Of a DNA stretch of 32,437 nt, positions 9,400-18,334 are shown piece after piece; position 1 is the first letter of the stretch; the number at the start of each line of letters is the position of its first letter. The stretch is from assembly GCA_028710495.1 (NCBI GenBank), contig JAQUST010000002.1, forward strand, positions 97,577 through 130,013, given 5' to 3'. A program made the translations under genes and the position numbers. The notes below the pieces were generated by a model that saw only the letters and a program-made list of their open reading frames with translations, searched no databases and was not told where the DNA came from. This DNA comes from Clostridia bacterium. Its GTDB lineage: Bacteria; Bacillota; Clostridia; Christensenellales; CAG-917.

Positions 9400-10257
9400 C
9401 TAGTCATGTTTTCTCAAGTGTTTGACTCTTTGTGCGGCTTTTTTCGCAAGTGCGGAAGCTGAAATACCAAATGCTTCTTCAATTTCATCTTTCAACTTGT
9501 CCATTGTCATATAACGTTTTATTTCACCATCTCTCACAGTGGAAATGATTCCTGTTTCTTCGCTTATAACAATCGAAAGCACATCGCTTTCTTCAGAAAT
9601 ACCTATAGCAGCGCGGTGACGAGTGCCCATATCTCTGCTTATGTTTTTCTGAGTAAGTGGCAAGAAACATCCCGCCGCCAAAATCTTGTTACCTTTCACG
9701 ATAACTGCGCCATCGTGAAGCGGTGATTTCGTGTTAAAAATGCTTTCAAGCAAACCCGCCGACAAACTTGCGCCAAGTCTAGTGCCCGTTTCCAAAATTG
9801 AGGCGGGAACTTGAGTCGCACATGTTATGACAATGATTGCACCTATATCTTGTTTCGCCATATTTTGGCACGCTGTCAACATTTCCGTTGTGGCATCTCG
9901 CAATTCGTCATCACTTCCATAGCCCTCACTGTACAAATCAATACCGTGCGGATTTGAAATCTTTTGCGCCATTGAGCGTAAATCAGATTGATAAACAACT
10001 GCGCTAGCAAAGATAATAAACATTAAAACATAATGCGTTGCGGCCCTTGCAAATGTCAAAATTTCATATCCTGCCATATACGAAAACACATTGAGAACTA
10101 TAGCTAAAATAATAACAGCTAGAAAAATAACCAAAACTCTTAGATTGCGTTTGTATGCAAAGAAAAGAACAACAAGTGTCGCAATGGTTATCAAAATCGC
10201 GCCGTCAACTAGAGCATACAAATCAATATTTTTGAAATACTCCAAGAAATTGTACAT
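9400..10257 (-). CDS. cdaA: Diadenylate cyclase (CdaA/DisA_N family), membrane-anchored
   Basis: Three N-terminal hydrophobic helices; FNTKSPLHDGAVIVKGNKILAAGCFLPL and GTRHRAAIGISEESDVLSIVISEETG. SD GGGAGG places the start at 10257 (ORF track 10275). Confidence 0.92.
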   Translation of the reverse strand: MYNFLEYFKNIDLYALVDGAILITIATLVVLFFAYKRNLRVLVIFLAVIILAIVLNVFSYMAGYEILTFARAATHYVLMFIIFASAVVYQSDLRSMAQKISNPHGIDLYSEGYGSDDELRDATTEMLTACQNMAKQDIGAIIVITCATQVPASILETGTRLGASLSAGLLESIFNTKSPLHDGAVIVKGNKILAAGCFLPLTQKNISRDMGTRHRAAIGISEESDVLSIVISEETGIISTVRDGEIKRYMTMDKLKDEIEEAFGISASALAKKAAQRVKHLRKHD

Positions 10258-10314
10258 AGTCCCTCCCAAAAGCAAGTATGTGTCATTTGTGTTTTATCAT
10301 TAATGTGTGTTACT

Positions 10315-10460
10315 TCTTATATTTCTTTTCTAACTATAAGCTTCATCTTATAATGCTTGTAACTGTTATATTTTTATGATCATAAGATTTGTCTTGTCTG
10401 CTAGTTACTGCATAATTTCTTATCTTACTATAAGTTTTGTCTTGTTATGTGATTTCATCT
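10315..10460. repeat. Highly degenerate ~46-48-bp repeat
   Basis: actataagcttcatctt / atcataagatttgtctt / actataagttttgtctt anchors at 10335, 10381 and 10429. Confidence 0.45.
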
Positions 10461-10590
10461 TTCTTTTCGACTTTTGGTATTTTGAAAAACAGAATATATA
10501 GTGACTTAGTTGTGACTTATATATTTTGTATTCTTCTCATTATCAAAATCTATACATTTGAGCAAAATACTCAGTTTTCACTTGTCAAAA

Positions 10591-11364
10591 TTAAATATCG
10601 AACTCCTCAAATACTTTTTCATCCTCTTTTGGCGGTTCAGTTTGTGTATTTGTCGGTTCAACTTTCGATTCCTTATCTTTTTTCTTCAGCCAGTAATATG
10701 CGCCGAATGCTCCACCGATAAATAAAGCCAAAACAACAGCGCCTGTTATAACTGCATAGATTTCGCCATTATCAAAAAACAAAACATAACCTAGTTCATT
10801 TAGGATTGGCTCAAAATAATCTGATGCTCCCCAAATAATTGCCGATGACAGGTAAGTTATGCCCTGAATAACAAGATAAGGGATTGCAAACCCCTTGAAA
10901 CCTGCCGACCATTTGCCTTGCGGAATGTAAGATTTCTTCAATATCATAAAGAAATAAAGTGCCATTGCGGTTGTTGAAAAAATAAGACCTGAAAGGTAAG
11001 TGAAATAAATCGACATTGCTGGCGTAAGAAACTGGAACGCTCCAATAATTGCAATCACAACTCTTGAAACCGCGATGAAGAACATATAGTAAAAGCAAAA
11101 ATCAAATCGCGATATATACCATTGACCAAGTGTTCTAGACATTATATTGTGCATAATCGTTGCCCAAATATAACTGATTGCGATAGCGACAATGCCATCG
11201 AAAAGCAATATTTGGAAAATGGCAACAGCAATATCTGCGGCTGTCCCTGCAAAATATTCGGCATAACCTTGCCAAATGCTGTATGCGGCTGCCAGAATTG
11301 AAACAACACCAAGCCCCGCCATCACCCAGATATTATATTTTTTGTTTACTTTTGATTCTATCAT
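10591..11364 (-). CDS. Polytopic integral membrane protein of unknown function
   Basis: 257-aa ORF with about 6-7 hydrophobic segments and a charged C-terminal tail. Its start overlaps the holA stop by 4 nt (ATGA). Confidence 0.75.
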   Translation of the reverse strand: MIESKVNKKYNIWVMAGLGVVSILAAAYSIWQGYAEYFAGTAADIAVAIFQILLFDGIVAIAISYIWATIMHNIMSRTLGQWYISRFDFCFYYMFFIAVSRVVIAIIGAFQFLTPAMSIYFTYLSGLIFSTTAMALYFFMILKKSYIPQGKWSAGFKGFAIPYLVIQGITYLSSAIIWGASDYFEPILNELGYVLFFDNGEIYAVITGAVVLALFIGGAFGAYYWLKKKDKESKVEPTNTQTEPPKEDEKVFEEFDI

Positions 11365-12323
11365 ATCACCATCAGCGTTGCGACCGCGTTTTGAAGCGCG
11401 AAGTTTCCGTCCACGGATTCTGACACAATTTTGTATTGCATCTCAGCAAGCATCTCCACTATTTTTTTAAGTTTAATTTGAGTATAATTTTTAGCCACCC
11501 TTTTCAATCTAAATACCGCACCTGTTTGAACTCCGAGTATTTTTGCAAGTTCTTCCACGCTTTCCTCTTTTGAAAGATTTATGTGGAGCATTCTGCGATA
11601 CTGATTGATAAGCAATCCGAAAACCGCATTTGGTGATACTGCATCTTTTATGAAAGCGTCCAACACTTTCAATGCTTGCGCATTATTACGCTCGCTCATC
11701 GCGCTTGAAAGTTCATATATTCGAGTTTCGATATCAGGAAAAACGAGTTCTCTCACATCATCTGAGGTTATTTTCTCTTCAACATAGCTTTTAAGTTTCA
11801 AAAGTTCATTGGCTATACGCGACAAGTTGCCTTGCGTGAATGAAATCAACATTCTCTTTGCGCCGTCATCCATTGTGCGGACAGGTTCAACCTCGAGTAT
11901 TTTTTCTATTTCATATATAAGTTCTGCATCTTCAAGTCTTCCACAATCCACAATCTCTGTTTTTTTTTCAAGCGGCTTCAAATTGTCACCTTCCGCAAAT
12001 AAAACCAAAACGGAAGTAGGATTCGGGTCTTCAATGTACTTGTCTAAAATCTTTAAATTTGCTTCAAGTTGTTTCTCCGCAGTTTCTTTGACAAGTACTA
12101 TACGCTTTTCATCAAAAACAGGCATAGTCTGAAGCGCGTCCACAACGGAATTTGCGCCGTCTGACAATGACATAACAGAAAAATTGAAGTCTGAATATTC
12201 CCTCGCAACCAAACCTTGAAAAATTTTCGCTGCCTTTTCTCTCAGGTAGCTATCGCCACCTTTGACGATATAAACAGGCGCTATATCTTTGTTTAAGTTT
12301 TCCTTTAGTGCGGTGACCTTCAA
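11361..12323 (-). CDS. holA: DNA polymerase III subunit delta
   Basis: APVYIVKGGDSYLREKAAKIF..., FDEKRIVLVKE, LEKKTEIVDCGRLEDAEL, DVRELVFPDIETRIYELSSAMSERN. Probable TTG start at 12323 with SD AGAGGG (ORF track start 12380). Confidence 0.85.
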   Translation of the reverse strand: MKVTALKENLNKDIAPVYIVKGGDSYLREKAAKIFQGLVAREYSDFNFSVMSLSDGANSVVDALQTMPVFDEKRIVLVKETAEKQLEANLKILDKYIEDPNPTSVLVLFAEGDNLKPLEKKTEIVDCGRLEDAELIYEIEKILEVEPVRTMDDGAKRMLISFTQGNLSRIANELLKLKSYVEEKITSDDVRELVFPDIETRIYELSSAMSERNNAQALKVLDAFIKDAVSPNAVFGLLINQYRRMLHINLSKEESVEELAKILGVQTGAVFRLKRVAKNYTQIKLKKIVEMLAEMQYKIVSESVDGNFALQNAVATLMVI

Positions 12324-12446
12324 TTTTCCCTCTTTTATATTATTTAATAATACGCTATATTTTATCACTTTCGCGCACATATGTAAAGAATAAAAACTTT
12401 ATTTAGGGTGATAATATTCACAAATGAAACCAAATAGGAGAACAAA

Positions 12447-13688
12447 ATGACTTTTAACCCATTCAACGAAAAATCAAAAAAAGTAAAAGACACATTTGAA
12501 GACTGGAAGACACTATATCCTGATTCTTACGACAAAAATGAGGTAAGTCCGTTCACGCGTCTTAGAATAATCCTTATGAACGGCACAGAATATGAAGCTA
12601 CTTGGTTTTCGCATCAATTCAACCGACATTGCACAGACAATGACATTCGCCGCGAAATAGCTTTGTCGAGAAGAATTGAGCAACAGCAGCAAAAAAGAAT
12701 TGCTTGCCTCAAACCTATTGATGAATCAATTTTGGAAACCACAATCGGATATGAACAGCTTGCAGTTGATTTGACCTCAATACTTGGAGCTCGTGAACCA
12801 AACAAGTATGTCAAAAAAGCACTTGATTTCGCACTACTTGAAGACTTTGACCACCTATATCGTTATGCTGACCTTTTGGAAATGGAGCACGGAATTCACG
12901 CCGAAAGACTTGTCGGCGACTACACCGAAATTATGCCCGGTCGCCCAACCATATCAGAGCACCGATATCCTTATGATGATGTACGTCGCTTCGTTGACAA
13001 CAAATCCGCTGATTTGCTTACTAAGCTGAACATTGCTATCATCACTGCTGCTGAACAACAAACTATGAATTACTATATGAACATCGGGCAGTTCTACACT
13101 TCAGATTTAGGTCGCAAGCTTTATTCAGAAATAGCGATGATTGAAGAGCAACACGTGACACATTATGGCAGTTTGATGGATACACGAGGAACTTGGCTCG
13201 AAGAAAATCTTTTCCACGAGTATGTTGAATGCTATCTTTATTATTCGTGTATGGAAGATGAAGAAGATGCCAAAGTGAAGAAAATTTGGGCGCAACATCT
13301 TGAACAAGAAATTGCCCACTTGCAAGTTGCCGTACAAATTCTTGAAAAGTATGAAAACAAACACTGGTCGGAAGTCATTCCAAACGGCGCATTCCCCGAG
13401 CTTTTGACTTTCCATTCAAACAAGGAATATGTTCGCGATGTTTTGAAATCAGTCGGACTCACCACTGAAAAAGAAGATTATATTTTAGCAAAAGACTTGC
13501 CTGAGGATTATGAATTCTTCAAATATCAAAAAGCAGTAAACAAAAATAGCGCTGATGTGGCATCGCACAATACTATATCGAAATATATAGAACAAAATGG
13601 ACTTGATTATCGTTTTGAAGTCGCTCCTCATCCAATACGCCAGCTTCGAGATAGACAAGAAGACAACACCGATGTTGGCAGAGCATAA
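12447..13688 (+). CDS. Ferritin-like / di-iron helical-bundle protein of unknown function
   Basis: 413 aa, helical, with repeated carboxylate/His motifs: EDFDHLYRY, EMEHGIHAE, AAEQQTMNYY, EIAMIEEQHVTHY, FHEYVECYLYY, LEQEIAHLQ. Confidence 0.6.
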   Translation: MTFNPFNEKSKKVKDTFEDWKTLYPDSYDKNEVSPFTRLRIILMNGTEYEATWFSHQFNRHCTDNDIRREIALSRRIEQQQQKRIACLKPIDESILETTIGYEQLAVDLTSILGAREPNKYVKKALDFALLEDFDHLYRYADLLEMEHGIHAERLVGDYTEIMPGRPTISEHRYPYDDVRRFVDNKSADLLTKLNIAIITAAEQQTMNYYMNIGQFYTSDLGRKLYSEIAMIEEQHVTHYGSLMDTRGTWLEENLFHEYVECYLYYSCMEDEEDAKVKKIWAQHLEQEIAHLQVAVQILEKYENKHWSEVIPNGAFPELLTFHSNKEYVRDVLKSVGLTTEKEDYILAKDLPEDYEFFKYQKAVNKNSADVASHNTISKYIEQNGLDYRFEVAPHPIRQLRDRQEDNTDVGRA

Positions 13689-13804
13689 TCCTTTATATTA
13701 TTCTTCAGCGCACGACAAGAAGAGTTAAAGTGTTGAAAAGCTAATAAAGCCAATAAAATGCATGTAGAGTCTACGCGCATTATGTTGAATAAAACAGGAA
13801 AAAG

Positions 13805-13829
13805 AAAAACCGCTACGATAGCGGTTTTT
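13805..13829. terminator. Hairpin terminator
   Basis: AAAAACCGCTA-CGA-TAGCGGTTTTT between convergent genes. Confidence 0.8.
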
Positions 13830-13849
13830 CTATGTTTTTTGCAAAAATT

Positions 13850-14836
13850 TTACTCTTGAGCGACAAGTGTGTCCAAATATTGAATTAGTACGTCCAAAGT
13901 TTGAGAATATTCATAGCTTGTAAATTCATAATATTTTCTGTAAGCTTTTACTGAGTACGCATCATTTACCTGCTCGAAATAAAAATATCGACATCCGTCG
14001 GGCAGCGGAGTGGTATAAGACTTCAAATTTGGCGTGTTATAAATAACCAAAGTGAAACGAGATTCGCCAAATTGCATTTTAATTGTATATTTTTCGGTAT
14101 CAGCGGCGTATCCAGCGTTATCATATATCCATTGCAAGCCATCAACTTCGTTCATAAGACTATTCATTTCATTGGCTACAGGCGATAAATCCGCATCAAA
14201 AACCGCAGAAGCTTGGTGTTCGGTATTTTCAGTTATACCGTTGTCGTAATACACGTCGATTTTCGATGCTTCCGACAACTCGTATCCAAATATATTTACT
14301 CCGTCGATAAAAGTATCAAAATATTCAACAATCTGTCCGGCATTTGAATCATACGAAACATCTTTCAGACAATAAATAACCTGTTGATTAGCGGGAATGT
14401 CTTCTTTTTCGGAATAGCAAAAAACGATATTGCAATCGTTACTGTAGTGTGGATAAACAACCATATCAAATATCGACTCTCCGAATTTCATTTTCAAAGA
14501 ATATAGCGTTACGTTGCCAGTGACTACATTCGTGGTGCTTTGTTTATATACATCAATTTTGTTCATCAGAGTTTGCAATGGTTCGCTTATCGGAGTCAAG
14601 TCGATGTTATTTTGTGAGAAGAAAACATTATCGTCGCACATTCCTCCTATATTGTATAGCATTCTATTTTCCGAACAGTTCTCAACATTGAAACCATACA
14701 CGTTCACGTTTTTGTTCTGTTCGTATCCATTGTCTGCAACAGCGTATGTGATAACTGAAGAGCCTGCAACGACAAGCAATATCGTGACAATTGTGCAAAG
14801 AGAAATGATAATATGATTTGTTTTTTTTAATTTCAT
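13850..14836 (-). CDS. Exported or membrane-anchored protein with two tandem homologous domains, unknown function
   Basis: N-terminal signal/TM (IIISLCTIVTILLVVAGSSVITYAV). Internal repeat: DLTPISEPLQTLMNKID...YSLKMKFGESIFDMVVY vs DLSPVANEMNSLMNEVD...YTIKMQFGESRFTLVIY. Confidence 0.75.
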   Translation of the reverse strand: MKLKKTNHIIISLCTIVTILLVVAGSSVITYAVADNGYEQNKNVNVYGFNVENCSENRMLYNIGGMCDDNVFFSQNNIDLTPISEPLQTLMNKIDVYKQSTTNVVTGNVTLYSLKMKFGESIFDMVVYPHYSNDCNIVFCYSEKEDIPANQQVIYCLKDVSYDSNAGQIVEYFDTFIDGVNIFGYELSEASKIDVYYDNGITENTEHQASAVFDADLSPVANEMNSLMNEVDGLQWIYDNAGYAADTEKYTIKMQFGESRFTLVIYNTPNLKSYTTPLPDGCRYFYFEQVNDAYSVKAYRKYYEFTSYEYSQTLDVLIQYLDTLVAQE

Positions 14837-14950
14837 AATACTTATTCTCCTTATATAATTAACATTTGAAAGTTTAATTTTATTTGAAACACTTTCAAAT
14901 TACACTCAATAATAGCGATTGATGTTTATAAAGATTTTTCGTCAAAATCA

Positions 14951-14982
14951 ACAGAAAAACCGCTGATTAGCGGTTTTTCTGT
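14951..14982. terminator. Hairpin terminator
   Basis: ACAGAAAAACCGCT-GATT-AGCGGTTTTTCTGT followed by GTTTTTTT. Confidence 0.75.
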
Positions 14983-15080
14983 GTTTTTTTAGATTATTTT
15001 GTATCTTTTTATCTTGACCGTATAATACTTTTTTTCGTTTTTTATTTCATAATAGCAACATATATAATTTAATACATACA

Positions 15081-15230
15081 TTTGCAATTTTCGTGTTTTG
15101 AAAATACTTACAGTTTAATTATAAGCAGTACTCAAATTCTCAACAAATTCCGTTTTGTTAGCAAATTTTGTGCAGTTTGCAACTTTCGTGTTTTGAAAAT
15201 ACTTACAGTTTAATTATAAGCAGTACACAA
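15081..15230. repeat. Pair of 55-bp direct repeats (53/55 identical), 95 bp start to start
   Basis: tttgcaattttcgtgttttgaaaatacttacagtttaattataagcagtactcaa (15081-15135) vs tttgcaactttcgtgttttgaaaatacttacagtttaattataagcagtacacaa (15176-15230). Shorter related gtttacaaa motifs continue to 15330. Confidence 0.95.
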
Positions 15231-15321
15231 TTTCTTAAAAATTTGTGATGTTTGTAAATACTTGCGTTTACAAATTCCATATTTTTATCAAATTTTATGA
15301 TGTTTACAAATTTTGTGCAGT

Positions 15322-16389
15322 TTACAAAACTTTTGCTAAAAAATCTTTCAAACGATCACATTGAGGATTCTCGAAAAAGTCCTTAGGCTTGTTTTGTTCC
15401 ATAATTTTTCCTTCAGCCATAAACAATATTCTAGAACCCACTTCCCTTGCAAAGCCCATTTCGTGCGTAACAATAACCATTGTCATTCCTTCGTTTGCGA
15501 CTTCTTTGATTAGGTCAAGGACTTCACCCACCATTTCAGGGTCAAGTGCTGAGGTCGGCTCGTCAAAAAGCATAACCTTTGGATTCATAGCAAGAGCTCG
15601 CACAATCGCTACACGCTGTTTTTGTCCGCCAGACAATGTTGAAGGATAAACATTCGCCTTTTCCTGAAGTCCGATTCGGGCTAACAGGCGCATTGCGTTT
15701 TCATATTCTTCATTTTTCACTTCTTTCTTTGTCGTGGCAGTCAATTGAACAACTTCAATTGGGGAAGGGAATACGGATCTTAACAATTTTCGTTCGAGAT
15801 TTTCAAGTTTTGTAGTAAGTTCAACTTTCTGCTTTGTCAATTTTTCATCATAAACTACAAAATTTTTGCCGTTTTTATTTTCTGTCTTTTTTGTCTTTTC
15901 CCATTCTGCAATTACAGGGGCTAAAACTTTCTTTGCATATGCTATCTTCACTTCAAGTTCTGCACGCTTTGCGTCAATTCTTGCTTGGATATCAACTTTG
16001 TTCGCTTCAAGATTGGCATTGAACTTTGGAGCTTTTTTGTTGTTTTTCTTTGTCTTCGCCAAATTCTTGCTTTTGATTTTGACTGGCGCCAACATAATGT
16101 TTTTCAACACTGTGAGGTTGTTGAATAGATTGAATTGCTGAAAAACCATTCCCATTTTTTGACGATGTTCATTTATGTCAACTTTCAGGTCCGTAAGATC
16201 AACTCCTTCAAACATCACCTTTCCGTTTGTTGGGTCTTCAAGAACATTCAAACAACGCAAAAATGTTGATTTCCCGCCGCCTGACGGTCCAACAATAACG
16301 ATTTTTTCGCCTTCTTTGATTGTTTCGGTTATGTCATCAAGAACGAGAAGATTTCCGAATTTTTTTGTAAGATTAATTACGTCTATCAC
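15322..16389 (-). CDS. Polar amino-acid ABC transporter ATP-binding protein (GlnQ/HisP family) with a large insertion
   Basis: Walker [11 protein letters not shown]-loop [64 protein letters not shown]. 355 aa rather than the typical ~240. Confidence 0.93.
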   Translation of the reverse strand: MIDVINLTKKFGNLLVLDDITETIKEGEKIVIVGPSGGGKSTFLRCLNVLEDPTNGKVMFEGVDLTDLKVDINEHRQKMGMVFQQFNLFNNLTVLKNIMLAPVKIKSKNLAKTKKNNKKAPKFNANLEANKVDIQARIDAKRAELEVKIAYAKKVLAPVIAEWEKTKKTENKNGKNFVVYDEKLTKQKVELTTKLENLERKLLRSVFPSPIEVVQLTATTKKEVKNEEYENAMRLLARIGLQEKANVYPSTLSGGQKQRVAIVRALAMNPKVMLFDEPTSALDPEMVGEVLDLIKEVANEGMTMVIVTHEMGFAREVGSRILFMAEGKIMEQNKPKDFFENPQCDRLKDFLAKVL

Positions 16390-17071
16390 TTTTTCTCAAC
16401 CTCCTCTCAATAATTTTAAGTATTGATGCGATTATATAAACCATAACCAAATAGAACATAGCCGCAACGCACATAGGCACAAGATAATCAGCCATATTTT
16501 GACCCGACCCGACTATTTTTGCCGAGAATGTCAAATCAATCAAGCCGACCATTGAAACAATCGATGTTTCTTTTAATAAAGCTATGATTTCATTTCCTAT
16601 TGCAGGAATTACATTTTTGATAGCCTGCGGAATAACTATTCTCATCATTGTGGTGCCATAACCAAGTCCAAGCGAGCGCCCGGCCTCCGTTTGCCCTATT
16701 TCCACAGATAGTATACCCGCTCTTACATTCTCCGCTACATAAGCTCCAGAGTTTATTCCGAATGTTAAAATAGCGGTGATAATAAGTGGGAAACCACGAA
16801 TAGCAAAAACTGCGAACGCCATAATGAATAGTTGCAACGCAACTGGAGTTCCCCTGACAATTGCGACATAAACATCACAAATGAAAGCAGGAACTTTCAT
16901 ATACTTGCTTCTTGTCGCAGCTATTTTGATAGTTGCCACAATCAAACCAAGCAAAAGTCCGATAGCTACTGCGCCCGCAGTTATTATCAAGGAGTTTTTC
17001 AAACCCTCTGCTATCGTAACCATATATTTTTCGGTGGTGAACACCTCTTTTATACCGTTAAAAAAATCCAC
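16373..17071 (-). CDS. Polar amino-acid ABC transporter permease (HisM/GlnP family)
   Basis: [78 protein letters not shown]. Overlaps the ATPase start. Confidence 0.93.
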   Translation of the reverse strand: MDFFNGIKEVFTTEKYMVTIAEGLKNSLIITAGAVAIGLLLGLIVATIKIAATRSKYMKVPAFICDVYVAIVRGTPVALQLFIMAFAVFAIRGFPLIITAILTFGINSGAYVAENVRAGILSVEIGQTEAGRSLGLGYGTTMMRIVIPQAIKNVIPAIGNEIIALLKETSIVSMVGLIDLTFSAKIVGSGQNMADYLVPMCVAAMFYLVMVYIIASILKIIERRLRKSDRRN

Positions 17072-17092
17072 AATTTTTCCTTTTTAACAATC

Positions 17093-17116
17093 AAGGCAGA
17101 GGATTGCCTCTGCCTT
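17093..17116. terminator. Intercistronic hairpin between substrate-binding protein and permease genes
   Basis: AAGGCAGAGG-ATTG-CCTCTGCCTT, perfect 10-bp arms. A T-rich tail is present only when read on the plus strand. Confidence 0.6.
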
Positions 17117-17145
17117 ATTTTTCAAATTATATTTTTATAGAAGAA

Positions 17146-18003
17146 TTAACCGTCAAGACCAAAATGTGCCATAACAAGTTGCTCAACACCATTTTTTCCG
17201 TTCTCATCAACATCTGCTAAAAGTGTGTTCAAAACAGCGTTGATTGCTGTCAAGAGTTCAGTTTGATTTTTGTTGACTGCAATGCCATATTCTTCTAATG
17301 TTGCGGTGTCAGCATCATAGTAAAGCGCATAAGCTTCATAAGTTGCCGCATCATTTTTAATCAAATATTTTGATGGGAGTTCATCAACCACTATGCAGTC
17401 AATTTGTCCTGCTTTCAATGCTTCGTAAGCTAGTTGAGCGTCATCATATGCTGTGCATTCTGCATTAGTGCCTGTCAATTCGCCATCAACACCCTCTTCC
17501 CATCCGTCGATTTCGCCTTGCACATATATATTGCCTGTTGTATCAAGTTGAACACCTATTTTCTTGCCGCCAAGTTGTGACCAAAAGAAGCATGTTTCGT
17601 CATCATTTGCGGTGTTTGTCGTCATTGAATCTTTTGCAATAATCACATATTGAACTGAAGTGTAGTAAGTCACCGAGAAGTTGACCTTTTCCATACGCTC
17701 GCTTGTGATAGTGAAACCTGCTGCGGCGCAATCACAAAGTGTTCCTTCTTGAACATAATTGATAAGTGTGCCGAAGTCTTTGTTTTCATATACTACTGTT
17801 TTACCAAGACTTTGACCAACCAAGTTCATGATGTCGACATCAACCCCTGCGATTTCCGTGCCGTCATAGTACTCAAATGGTGCAAAAAATGCGTTTGTGA
17901 AAACAACGATTTCGCCTTGTTCATTATTGTTGCAAGCTGTGAGTGCAAAACATCCACAAATTGCCATTGTTAAAACCAAAATCAAACTAATTATTTTTTT
18001 CAT
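17146..18003 (-). CDS. Amino-acid ABC transporter substrate-binding lipoprotein (SBP_bac_3)
   Basis: MKKIISLILVLTMAICGCFALTAC lipobox; FTNAFFAPFEYYDGTEIAGVDVDIMNLVG; downstream co-directional permease and ATPase. SD GAGGAG before the ATG at 18003. Confidence 0.92.
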   Translation of the reverse strand: MKKIISLILVLTMAICGCFALTACNNNEQGEIVVFTNAFFAPFEYYDGTEIAGVDVDIMNLVGQSLGKTVVYENKDFGTLINYVQEGTLCDCAAAGFTITSERMEKVNFSVTYYTSVQYVIIAKDSMTTNTANDDETCFFWSQLGGKKIGVQLDTTGNIYVQGEIDGWEEGVDGELTGTNAECTAYDDAQLAYEALKAGQIDCIVVDELPSKYLIKNDAATYEAYALYYDADTATLEEYGIAVNKNQTELLTAINAVLNTLLADVDENGKNGVEQLVMAHFGLDG

Positions 18004-18256
18004 TTTAATCTCCTCGAAAATTTCTAATTTCATTATTGATATACTACCAAAATACAAATAAATATGCAACTATTTGAATAAAATTTGCAAAATTATTTAT
18101 TATTTTAACATTTTATGCATTTTTAGTTTGATATATATACAATTTAGCAATATTTATGCATAATTTGCAGATATTATATTTTTTACGATAATTATCTACT
18201 TCATTATTTTCCTAACCTTGTATTTTTAACATTCGAAATTGTACTAAATTTGTTTA

Positions 18257-18285
18257 TTGACAAATTGTTTCTTTGGAACTATAAT
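18257..18285 (+). promoter_or_regulatory. Consensus sigma-A-like promoter
   Basis: TTGACA (18257-18262), 17-bp spacer, TATAAT (18280-18285). Confidence 0.8.
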
Positions 18286-18334
18286 GACTCGCGTACGAAT
18301 TGTGCAAACCCGCTCAATTCAGACGGAGGTACAA

